A stretch of 64,000 nt of DNA. It comes from Heliocidaris erythrogramma (lineage: Eukaryota; Echinodermata; Echinoidea; Camarodonta; Echinometridae). Shown here one piece after another: positions 12,155 to 24,500 of the stretch. Each line of letters begins with the position of its first letter. The first letter of the stretch is position 1. A program made the translations under genes and the position numbers. The stretch covers positions 28,574,705-28,638,704 of the forward strand of contig CM046867.1 of NCBI GenBank assembly GCA_025617745.1. The letters are read 5' to 3'. The notes beneath the pieces were generated by a model. It was not told where the DNA came from and did no database searches. It saw only the letters and a list, made by a program, of their open reading frames with translations.

Positions 12155-12480
12155 AAATAATTGAAAAACAGTCAGGTCGTCGAACTAACTTTCCGCCAAA
12201 GAAAAGGGTTTCCCATAAACAAGCCGTTATCTTTCTCTCAAATTTGTTATAAAAGGTCAAAGTTTTCGCACTGTGCGCGGGAAGGGGGAAACTCCCCCCT
12301 CCCTGCACCCACCCCTGATACGTACAGCTCAGTATATTGTGTCCAAATAATCGAAAAGCAGTCAGGGCGTCGATCTAACTATCCGCCTAAAAAAAAAGGT
12401 TTGCTACGAGCTGTTATCTTTTTTCTCAAATTTGCTAAAACGTCAGAGCTTTCGCGCTTCGCGCGGGAAGAGGGAAACCT
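12155..12480 (+). repeat. Direct duplication just upstream of NARS2
   Basis: A segment starting AATAATTGAAAAACAGTCAGG (about 12155-12300) is repeated with substitutions at about 12342-12478. Both copies end in GCGCGGGAAG. The second copy ends about 45 bases before the NARS2 start codon, so it probably lies in the promoter or 5' UTR. Confidence 0.75.
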
Positions 12481-12523
12481 CTTTGTAATTTTTCGTATCC
12501 TTTCAAAGATACCTTACGAGAAA

Positions 12524-15500
12524 ATGGCAGCGCCCATGGTCTGCAATCAACGGAGGCAGTTTTTGAAAATATTAACCCTTTTGCAGGGAAGATCATATTT
12601 AAACAGGAAGTTTTGTGACTCCTTTATTACTACGAGTATCAAAGACTTGATTTGTGGTGTTGAAAATGTCGGGAAAAATGTTGAAACAAAGGTTAGTGAC
12701 CAAGACTATAGACGAATTAGTTGATCTTAACTCCACGCAGAGTCCAGCAGAATTTCACGGGACTGCGCCGGGGGCGGGCCGGTGCTGGGCGGGGCAGTTC
12801 ATCCCTATCGTGACTATCGGCCGTGCTGGGCTTGGGACTGGGAGAATCATTTTCTATTGTTTGTAGTCACTGTTTTCTGGTACAAAGTGAGACTTTGTAT
12901 TACTATTAATACACTTAATAATGATAATAATTGTTGGCGATATCGTGAAATAGCCCCCCCCCCCCCCCTTCACTCCACCCACTATTACTATTTATTAGCA
13001 ATGATTAGGCCTAGTATTACAGTGACAGTGTGTGACTGTGTCCCATCTAGTCTCTGTTCGTCGGGTGTTCCACTGGACTACGTCTTGCTTCACTACACCT
13101 CCTTACATAGACTGAACTCGGTCTCTCACTCTGTACCAGGGACTAAGGACGAATTTTCATTTTCAAATGAATACATTATTTTATTAAAATAAACAACTCA
13201 GAATGAGAACAACGGTAATATAATATGCTTGAATAAATTTCTTACCCCAAATTCCTCGTCTGGTACACGAATCTGATCATTTGAAGCATGGAAGTTGCAC
13301 GTCAGTAGCGAGTCGCTGACAGCCTTCTTGGTTATAATCACATGACCCGGAAGTAGGCCGCGTATAGAGATTGTGTAGTAAAACGCAGCGAATACACAGT
13401 CAGTCAGTGCGAAGCTTGAGTTCAAACCAGAGTAAGTCCCAAATTTTGTTAATTATCTGTATTTTTATCGGGGTTTTTTGTGATGTATTGAAATATGAGA
13501 ATACTAGCACCATCTATGTGAATTTTTAGAGAAAGGGGATGGCTTATAGGGATGGAAAATCAGATCCCCCCTTTTGGGGGGATTTGCTCATAGGCCATGT
13601 ATTGTAAGATCTCCTTATCTACCGTGAAGGTTGGGTAGCCGTCTGTGTAGGAGGAGAAGGTAAAAATAAGAAAATGTTAAAGACTCCTCCGAAACAGACG
13701 GTTTTCAGCTGTCTATGTCCCATCCCACTCCCAGAAAAAGTGAAACTGAAAAGTGAGATTTGAATTTTAATAATAATATTGACATTTAAAATTTAGTGAT
13801 TATATCGGCAATATCGTGAAATAAGCCCCGCTTATCTACCAATGTTCAAATGACCATTTAAAAAATGGCCATGTAATTATTATTTTTTAATTAAAGTATC
13901 ATATATACGATGCCACTTACCTAAACAGACTTTACGCAAATCAGCTTTTCCTAAAAAATGTGTAGAATCGATGAATGTCACTTTTTACTCTCAATTTTCG
14001 AAACCAGTCCCATTCGCCATGTTGTTAAAGCCAAATTGAAAATAGGCACTTGCGCATGCGCCTATGAATGTTTATTACAATGACGGCATAGTTTTCGTCA
14101 ATGGAATAATGAATATTCATATACCCACTGTAATCCGCCGATCGCTAGCGTATACTAGTAGATCTAGCGCTCTCGCTCAAGCTCGTCTTAATGAATATTC
14201 ATAATCCTCCCTTCTTGTCTGTATTATAATTGGAGCTGCTGACGCATGCGCATTGCAAGCAAAACACCGACCTTCGGAAGTTTTTACTACAGGCTCTTGG
14301 AGATAAATATGCCTTTTTTGTATCATCCTCATTGAAAAGAAAGACGACAGTCAATCGTAAAGTATTGTAAGTACCTAAAATAGCCTAAAATCAACTGATT
14401 TCATGTTTCATGGCTATCATTTTGACAAACGACCTTGTAATTATGTGACATCCATGCGATCAAAGGACTGCGAAGCGCAGCCCGAACACTACGTGTTCGG
14501 GCTGCCGCAGTAAGGTTAGGGTATGCTGGGGCCTATATCACGAGTATGCCATCATATCTTAATCACAATTATGATTAATAAATGACATATATTTGTAAAG
14601 TTTGGATCCTCTTCTTTCATTTGATTCCACACATACGATCCGATACATCATGCATGAGTGAATAAAGACAATATGAAGCAGGACTACCCAAACAAAATTT
14701 CAAAGAGATAATCACATTTCTAGAAAGTTCATTTTCTGCCCTTTCATATGACACCTCAATCGGGAAAATAAGCCCGGAATGACAAAGCTCTGTTGGTGTT
14801 AAAATTGATGCTTACTTTTCCATGATTTATTAAAGGTTTCCAGATCGTCCCCATTCTGTTACCAGAAATACTCGTTGCTCTGTTGGTAGAAGTTTTTGAC
14901 TGCATGGTCAAAAAGGTTTAATAATGAAAACGTACCTCACTATCAATCACCTTTTATCATTTTGTACTCACCACTCCATTTTGTTGACGATCAGCTTTGC
15001 ATGAAGTCTTTTGTCTTGTTTATTTATTGCTAGGACAGGCAGCCAGTGCAAATGAATTTGTTTAATAAATCATGGAAATGCAAGCATCATTTTACACCAA
15101 TAGAGCTTTGTCATGCCTGGCTCATTTTTCCCGATTGAGGTGTCATATGGAAGGGCAGAAAATTAAATATTTATTGACAGTGATACTATAGGCATTATGA
15201 TCATCTGCTGAGAGTCGGAAAGGTATTGCCACCTCTGGTTACTACAAAAATTGAGTTTTCTTCTGGTACAAAGTGAGACTTTGTATTAAATTTAATAATA
15301 ATGATAATCTTTTCTTATTAAGCGCTTTTACAGAAAACTGATCTGAGCGTTATTACAGCAGAAAAAAAACATACATAAATATAACAGGAAATAGTAATCG
15401 AAATAGTAATCATAATAATAATGGAAATAGTACTTAACATATTGGGCATTATTGTGAAATAAGTCTCCCTCATTCACTCTGCACAGTCGTGGTTTGTTTG

Positions 15501-18500
15501 TTGCATGCAAATAATGCAAACTTCATTCCACATCAATCACTCACACGTATGCGAGGTTATATATTATGTTTGTTAAATCTAAAACATAAAAAGAAAATTG
15601 GCACAGCTGTTAAAGATGAGGATTTATAAATAAGCTGTGAAATAATGTAAAACACATAAATTTGTGATGATTTTTTGATGAGTTATTAATGGACACTTTG
15701 TTGGAATACTTTCTTTCGTATTTTTGCAGGCATGGATCAGAGGTTTGAGACAACACAAAGGAGTTACCTTCTTGGATGTCAATGATGGTTCATGTGCTCA
15801 GGATCTACAAGTTGTAGTTAAAGCACAAACCATCCATGATAACAGGTAGATCTGTAAAGTGATATCAAAAGTTATGATGTTAACAATTAGTAGTATAGTA
15901 AAGATAGTGGTATCATAGTAGGAAATGTATGGTCTTCATCAATGTATGATATTCAGCCTGCAGCACCTATATTCTGGGATCTAATAATTTTTCTACATAA
16001 ACTGAATTTCTTTATCATACTGTTGGCAAAAGACCATCCCTCTATGGGAGTATAGTTCATTTACTTTCCTGTAAATCAAGCAGTTAAAAGTTTTAATACT
16101 TAAATAGTCCATGAATCCTTAGCAGGGCATTTTATTTAAAGTTACCAGTCATAACCCAGGAGTAATAATGGGTACCTGATGCGTGTGTAGGATTTACTTC
16201 TTGTGAAGCACTATACACTGAGGTGGTGGAGTTAAAGTTGGTATGATTTCCAGTATTGCATAGAGACATTATTTCAATGTTTTTGCTTTAAAAATGAATT
16301 ATGAAAATTCATCATGTTCATTATTATTAGTAAAGTCATGGGGTGATCATACAAGCAAAAGCTAGTACATGCAATTACTTATTAATGATGCTAATAATGA
16401 TCCATTACTGGTAAATGTCATATAACAAGATAACACTAATACATTTATTTTCATTTTTAAGATGGAATTCAGTTTATCGATGTTGACTTTCTTTCCTTAC
16501 AGCTTTCAAGCCTTTTCTCCCTTATGTTTACTTGTACAGTGAATTTACATTTGGTAGTGCTATAGAGGTCAAAGGTCAGATTGTGGAGAGTCAGTCTAAA
16601 GGTCAACCAACAGAACTACGAGCATCTTCACTTCGTGTAACGGGTCCATGTGAAGCAGAGGTAGGCATTTTGTTTTATGAAGCATTTCTTTGCTGAAAGA
16701 TGCTATACTACTAAATATAATTTTGATGATGGCTTCTTGTGTATAGCAGCAGTATCCACCTTTGCTGGGTGCTTGCTCTAAAATGTCTCACAAAATTGTA
16801 AGTTCTTGGTCAGTGAATCAATTAACCTGTTGACTACTGAAATCTCTCATTCCCATTAGCTTAACACAGTGATTACCCGGTTCCCGTAGGCAACGGGTTA
16901 AAGGTTATTGTTCATTATTCTCTGTTGACAATAGTTGCTTCGATGTTGCAGCCTGGCCCAGATAGGTCTTTAGAGTTGACATGAAAGTTGAAATGGCCTC
17001 AGCACCTCTGATAGATTGCTGAAGGCTGTTCCAAAGCCCAGGTCCAGAGAAGCAGAAAGCTCTATCACCTGAAGCTGTGTGACTGAGAGTTTCTGTCAGT
17101 TAAGCTTGGTTCGATTGATTTTAGAATGCGTGCTGGTTTATTCTTTGTCAGGAGCTCTGAGAAGTAGAATAGGGATTCATAATTAAAGTGTACCAACCAC
17201 CAAAAAAATAATTTGTGAACAGCTAGAAGGTATAAAATCATCCTCAAAACACTTTACCTGGGTTCTTATGGGTTAACGGTGAAGGAGTATGAAGAAAATG
17301 AAGGATAACATAAAACACCCTCATGCTGAACCGAACTCTGAGTTGGGTTCCACATGGGTCTTTATTCTATGCAATGGGTGCATCGACTAGTCTCCTCACA
17401 AGTCCCTGTATTGTTTAATAGGAGTGTATTTCAACTTGCAATATCTCTTTATAGAATCAACATTTGAAGCTCATATTTTGAATATAAGTATATCGAGATA
17501 GAACCCCTAACATCCAGAGCAAAATAATTTTTGGTGAATGGTACACTTTTGAACACCAGAACTATGTTTATTGACAATCCTCTGTAGATGATGTGGTTCT
17601 ACCAAATTTAACAATGAACCACTTGACCTCTCCTCTCTAGGCTTATCCTTTCAAAGCCAAGGTCAGGCATCCCTTAGAGTACACAAGGCAATATCCCCAT
17701 CTTCGCTCAAGGACACCTATCAATGGCGCCCTCACAAGGTTGCGAAGCTCTGCGACGTTAGCAGTCCACAATTTCTTCCAAGAAGAGGGTTACGTCAACG
17801 TCCACACACCAGTACTGACCTCTAATGACTGTGAAGGGGGAGGGAATCTCTTCAGAGTAAAAGTGAGTGAGTGATATTAAAGAGCAAAGTTGTTTAGAAT
17901 GTTTTATTATTCTATTTGATGATTAGTCTTGTGGAAAAGATTCCTGTAATTTCCAGAAGTACATGAAAATGACAAACAAGTATAATTATATATGAATATC
18001 TTTTTTTGTGTGTGCATCCTAAATTATGTGGATATGGTCAATTAGTCATCCCCATATGTAAAACAAATGAAGAAAATTTATAACAGATTTCTCAGTATGC
18101 CGAAGTTCAAAGGGAGAAAATATATAAATATAATATCTGCATCACCATTGTTGTTACAGATCTTGTTTATGACTTGCAGAGATTGTTATTTTTTTTAATC
18201 AAACTGCATTTCTGTAACATAATACAGTCAAACCTGTCTTAGTGGCCACCTGTCTATAGCGGTCACCTGTCTATAGTGATCACTTATATTGCCTCCCTAT
18301 ATTGCTTCCCTGTAGCAAAAAATATGTGCCTTAGAACCCGTCTGCAGTGGCCACTTTTTCTGTTTCCCTTGGGTGGCCTTAATAGACAGGTTTGACTGTA
18401 TAAGCATTATACATAGTAATAGACCTTCTAATTATGTTTCTGTATTCTGTATCGTAGATGAACGTAATCATTTAATTTTTTTAGAATTCAATTATCATAC

Positions 18501-21500
18501 TTATTGTAGTTTCTAATTCATTTGTGATACCAAGCCTTCAGGTGATGAAAAAGATGATGATGATCATTTCTTTGGAACTCCTGTCTACCTCTTGGTTTCT
18601 GGACAACTGCAACTGGAAACCATAGCATGGTAAGGTCATGTGACTGCATTAAAGGGGGTGATGCAACTTGATATCAACTTTGTGCTAATACCATCATTTG
18701 CAAAAGTTTAAGACCACTATTCCAAAATGCAATAAAGTCAAAGAAAGAAAAATAAATAAAAAAATTATTTTTCAGACATACAATTATTTTCATGGCATAA
18801 CCTATGTATCATACTTGAACTATAGGCTTATACCATTACTCTTGTGCTACTGATCACTGTAGTAAATATGTTATGTAATCATTCAATGAGACAAATGAAA
18901 GTATCCCAAATTATTGAAATACCCACAATCCCGAGGTGGTCTTAAACTTTTGTAAATGATGGTAAAACTAAAAAAATTTGGAAATAAAGATCAGTGCAAT
19001 TTATGTGGAAAATCTGATAAAGGGTAAACAAAAATATGGTTTCAATTTTAAAAGTGGAATTGATTAAAGACAAATTTACTTGCAAGCAGCTCTTCATTTG
19101 CTTTGTATTATGAATAAACAGGAAAAAAAATCCTTTTCTTGTTGATGAGGAAGGAGTGTATTGATTTTATAGGTGGGATGTTTAAAAACTGGCATCCAAC
19201 GATATATCTAGGGCTGGGAAAAACTGTATCCTCTGTAGGGAAATGAAATGTAGAATTATTACAGTCAAACCTGCTTTAGCGACCACCTGTATAGAAAGAC
19301 CACCTGTCTATAAAGACCATAATTTTCGCATCCCTTGAAAAGTGTTTCTCATTCAAACATGTATTAAAGGAACCTGTACATAAAGACCACCTGCTCATAA
19401 AGACTGCTTTTCTTGTCTCCCTTGAGTGGTCTTTATGTACAGGTTTCACTGTAGTACAAAACAAATGTAGAGCTTATGATGCTAGTGCATTTTAAACCAT
19501 AATTTGACATAATATGAATGAAAATTTCAGTACTATTTAGCTAAATCAAGATAATAGGTGTAAATGCTAGCTCTTAATATTGTAGTTCTGGCTTTATGAT
19601 TGCAATGCAAAAAATTATGATTGTGTGATATATTTATAGAATTATGATTTTGAACAATGTTCATTTTGCTAAGCTACTTTATTCCCATTTATTTCAGGGT
19701 AGAACATAAGACAGTTATTCTAAAGTTCATTGATTCCAGTACACAATTAAGTTTTTTTCATGTGAAGTGATAATTTTCCCATTGTTCCTTACTCTTTCTC
19801 CCAGTTCTCATACAAAGGCATACACGTTTGGCCCAACTTTCAGGGCCGAGAATTCAAGGACGAGACGTCACTTGGCAGAATTCTACATGGTGGAGGGAGA
19901 GATAGCTTTCACTGAATCATTACAAGATGTAACAGAGGTAATTGATTTCCTCGTCTGATCTATAATTTCCACAACATCAAACTTCTCACCGTAAAGCCAT
20001 GATATTTAGACCAACTAAAACAAAAACACTTTGTGCAAACAAAAGTTAAGGGTTACGCTTGCCAGACTAGAAGCCGTCCATTTAATTACAAAATATTGAA
20101 TCACATGATACCAATATCTATAACATTAACAAACTTCAGTGTTGACTGTTCCCATGAACAAACTACAATGAACAAGATGCGTGTTTATAATAAATTACGT
20201 CGAGGATAAACAACCAGAGATAAAACTCAATGCGCAAAAACTCTGGAAAACCTTTGGACCGCCCTTTAGCAAAACCAACAATAGCTCATAAAATTCATAA
20301 AACCATTTCTCATTAAATTTTTATAAATTTATTGTGCGTCGAAGAAAGCAAGCTAGAATGACACGCCCAAGGCGTCTCCACTCTACACGAGACATCATGT
20401 CTCATGCTTCAATGCTCCAGCGCATTCTTAACCACATTCCCCGAAAGCTTCCAACCCGTTCGAGCATTGACCACGCATCTCCATAATGTATGCGCACATA
20501 AATGAAACAAACAACATTTACCTGCTATACAAACGTACCGCAGGTAAATAATAGTCTGATCTATAATTTCCACAACATCAAACTTCTCACCATAAAGCCA
20601 TATTTAGACCAACTAAAACAAAAACACTTTGTGCAAGCAAAAGTTAAGGTGTGTGTAATTGGGTTTTTACAGACGTGTATCAATCAGATATGATTATTTA
20701 CGTCTGGGACCGACCTTTAACGTCACCATCCGAAATAAGGGTTACGCTTGCCCGACTAGATTCCAAAGAAGGGGGACAAAGCGAAAAGTATAAGAATCTG
20801 ATGTTGCTTGGTATTCTTTTTTTTTTTTTTTTTTTTCAATTTAAAATACAATGTTGACTTTACTTACATACTTCTTCATTTATATTTATTAAGACTGCTC
20901 TTAGATCGAAATCAATTTCTGACACAATGGTTTCAATATAATAAACTTAACTACGTAAATACACTACATCAGGTAAAAACAATTCAATTTTAATATCCCT
21001 ATGCATAATATTTAGCGCAACTGCACTAAAACGAATATGATTTCCCATGTATTTTCCAGCTCAAATACGAACAAATGAGTATAATCTAATTTCCAAAATA
21101 ATATAAATATCAAATACTCACTTCAAACACGTCACTATAATTAACACCGTTACGATCAACCTCGCACAACTCAATATCGCAAAAGCCGAATTTTACAAAA
21201 TCCAAATAAAAAAGGAATTTGTCCCATTAATAAAAAATGACAATTCCACCTCGTGAATAAATTTTCATTAATAACTCAACTCTCAACAGATCCGACTTGT
21301 GCGGAGTTCGCTGTTTTATCAAATTTTGAATTAAATGAACGTACGCATCCATTACTAATACTTGTGTGACCGCAAGGCAGTCGAAAACAAATAGTAAGAC
21401 CTTTATTATTCTTACTATACTTGCATTTTTTTTTTCTGCACCTTATACCTCCAACGTATTAATGCTTGATTCACTCAGGATTTTAAACAAAAGACTTCAA

Positions 21501-24500
21501 GAAAACAAAAACCTAATCATGCATCCGAGCTTTACAAATTTAGCGATTTTGTTACTAGCAGCTTATGACTAATGCTATCGTCTACATATCCATCCTTCGC
21601 ATTCTCACTTCTCCACCTTCCATGCCTCTTCCATAATCTGTCCGGCACAGATACCCTAGCAGCAGCCGTAGCACCTCCGGCCCTGAGTGAATGTAACCCC
21701 AAATTAGCTTGACCACATACTTCTCCCAACCTTTTTACTACCGTTTCACAAGCCCTTGAATAACTGATTTGCTTATTTTTCTTTATCAAATTTCTTTTCC
21801 CTTTATTGCTATAGGCAGGCTTAAATAAATAATGCTCTGAACCCTCTACACTGCCGGCTAACTCAATGTACTTCTTCAATACCTTAACAGGGCAGGCACT
21901 AGAATGCCCTTCACTTATCAGAACAGTATTACCTTTTCTATACTGATCCGTTTTACTCTTTCGGATATTAACTGAAACAAAAGAATCATGAAATTCAATA
22001 TCTGAAACCCTGAGAGATTGAACCTCATCAAATCTTAGAAAACCTGCGTAACTGATTACAATGAAAGCTAAATCCCTCCAAATCAGTATGTCTGACGACT
22101 CCTGATATTTGTCACAAAGCTCAGTTATCTGATCGTTTGTTACTATATCCTTCTTGACCACTGGCCTCGAGTTCAGCCTTTTCGCACTCTCAATAAGATT
22201 TTTCACGAATGCGTTGCCAGTGGGATCCGACATACCTGAAATGCTGTGAGCCCACTTAATGCTGTAGAGAGCTGATTGAAAATCGAACCTTGAAAGCTAC
22301 GAGATTAAATCCTCTTGTACCCTTTCCAAAAATCCCGTTTTTGCCTTTACCACCATTTACCATCTTTGAGGAGAAAATTTCATATTCCTTAATAAAGGCA
22401 TGAAACTTGTTGCCATCCCAAACCTTTGGCCAGAAATTTGCAGATTTCCATAAAGGTACACTAAACGTGCCACTTGCCTTTTCTCATACGATCTTATTCA
22501 CTACTTTTGCGATCAGACGATGCGGTGGAACCCACCAATTTATAGTTCCATTCCAATTTTGTGAGAATGCATCAACAACGCTTGTTCCTATGCACCACCA
22601 TCTAGAATTAAACATTTCACACTTCGTATTGTAATTGCTAGCGAACCTGTCGCACACATGGTGACCCCATTTCTCCTCTAACCGAAAGAAAATCGACCAA
22701 CTGATATGCCAGTCGTCACTATCACCGACTCGACTGAGTCTATCTGCTGTCTTATTCTCGTTTCTTGGAATCTACACTGATTCCATCTTCACATTCTTGT
22801 GTTCACAAATATCACTTATTACCATAGCTTTCCTCTGAAGCTCAGGGTTTCCACTCCCTGCTCTCACTATTCTCATAGCATTTTTGTTATCTGTATACCA
22901 CCGTACGTGAAGCCCTTCTAGGCAAGATTCTGGAGTCATCACCAATCTCACACAAGCCTCTAACTCTCTCCACGTAGAGCTCTGAACCTTTTCTGAATCT
23001 GACCAGGTTCCAACAATTTCTATGTCACAACCATCCACATATCTCATCATCCGAATCTTCAGCCAGGTCGTTTCTAACATATTCGTCCACCGTTGCCCAG
23101 CCTCCCTCCGAACTATCCGCTAATTTGATTAACTTTTGCGTAGAATCAACCAACTCCATACCTTCAGCCAGCTTGGCCCTCGCTTCCTCCTTGGCGCCAA
23201 CCTGCTCTTCTCTCAAGAGGACGTCAGCCTCCTTCATTTTTCGGTAAACCTTCGCGTTGACTTTGTATTGTTCCTCGTGCCCACGACGTCGAAATTTATA
23301 CTCATCTTTGTTAACTTCCTCTATTTTTGCTAACTGCATATCACTCAGTTCACGCTGGTTCTTTTGGAAGTCCCCAAGCTTTGCTGATATCAAATTATCG
23401 AGCTTGTTTAATAAACCAGGCTGGCTCTCCCTAATTTTACTATCCACCAGGTCTTCGAAGTCGGACGGCTCCATTGTGCGTCGAAGAAAGCAAGCTAGAA
23501 TGACATGCCCAAGGCGTCTCCACTCTACACGAGACATCATGTCTCATGCTTCAATGCTCCAGCGCATTCTTAACCACATTCCCCGAAAGCTTTGAACCTG
23601 TTCGAGCATTGACCACGCATCTCCATAATGTATGCGCACATAAACGAAACAAACAACATTTACCTGCTATACAAACGTACCGTAGGTAAATAATATTCCT
23701 CTGTCTTTATTCAATACGGTTCAAGTCCATTCAAAACAACTTATTGGTAAAAAAAGATACCTTTCGCAGACCTGATGGGGCCAAATTACAGATTTTTGTT
23801 ACAAAGGAAAAAACATTCATCATACACAGAATACAAAACTTTAGTGATACATTTTTACATAAACAAGAGAGAGAAATTTATATATGAAAAATTAAGTATT
23901 AATTCTATTGAAATTATATTAGTATTTTGATAATCTTACGATTAATTAGAATTAAAGATTGAATACAGTTAACCTTGCATAATTCAAAGTTGCATTATGT
24001 CTTATTTTGTTATTTTTGTACTTTTTTATGAGGGCTTCTGTGCTGAGTGGGATATATTGTGCCACTTTGCAGGAATAAAACACATGAATGTGACATAATA
24101 CTAATTGTACAGTGATAATCATAATAATAATATACCACCTTTCCAGTTAAGTAAGTGATCAGAACACTTTACAGTGTATTATTATCTCCGTCATTGGATT
24201 CAAGTACGATTCTGCACACATAGTGCACATTCGCCACATGACTTGGGAGCAATCCGACGTAGCAACCATTTTACAGGCGCACATAAGCTATTCAAGCCAC
24301 ATTGACGTTTGCATCCCACTGGGTACCCATTTAACACCTGTGTGGAGAGAAGCAATGCAATCGCCTTGCTCAAGGACAAACAGTTTACACTAACATGTAT
24401 GACATTACCTCAAAATGAACTGCTAGAGCTTTAATGCTTTGAAACGGGTCAACCTGGCCCAGTCAATCTGTAGCACTAGCAAACCACATTTCCCTTACAT

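Larger units (their letters stand above)
12692..15729 (+). other. NARS2 intron 1
   Basis: No other exon was recognised. It has a C run near 12955, a perfect hairpin around the GTTCGGGCTGC arms (14478-14506), a long foldback (14729-15166), and two copies of a TGGTACAAAGTGAGACTTTGTATTA phrase (about 12878 and 15263). An open frame at 13198-13425 on the minus strand has no partner exon. Confidence 0.5.
19955..23690 (-). mobile_element. Decayed DIRS/Ngaro-like tyrosine-recombinase retrotransposon
   Basis: On the minus strand the order is repeat A1 (23690-23475), a gag-like ORF, an RNase H remnant, a tyrosine recombinase, repeat B1 (about 20772-20552), repeat A2 (20549-20334) and repeat B2 (about 20075-19955). 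A1 and A2 are nearly identical. B1 and B2 share AACTTCTCACCRTAAAGCC and AACACTTTGTGCAARCAAAA. This split direct-repeat layout (A1-ORFs-B1-A2-B2) is known for Ngaro/PAT-type elements. The reverse transcriptase is missing and stops interrupt the RNase H downstream region, so the copy cannot move by itself. It lies in NARS2 intron 6, only about 18 bases past the exon 6 donor. Confidence 0.85.

Noticed and set aside
12161-12523. Upstream in-frame extension of the NARS2 first exon (121 codons)
   Set aside because: It runs through the duplicated repeat and lacks protein-like content. The start at 12524 gives the expected length.
13198-13425. Minus-strand open frame of 75 codons with a GTAAGA-like donor
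   Set aside because: No partner exon, no recognised domain, and it lies inside NARS2 intron 1.
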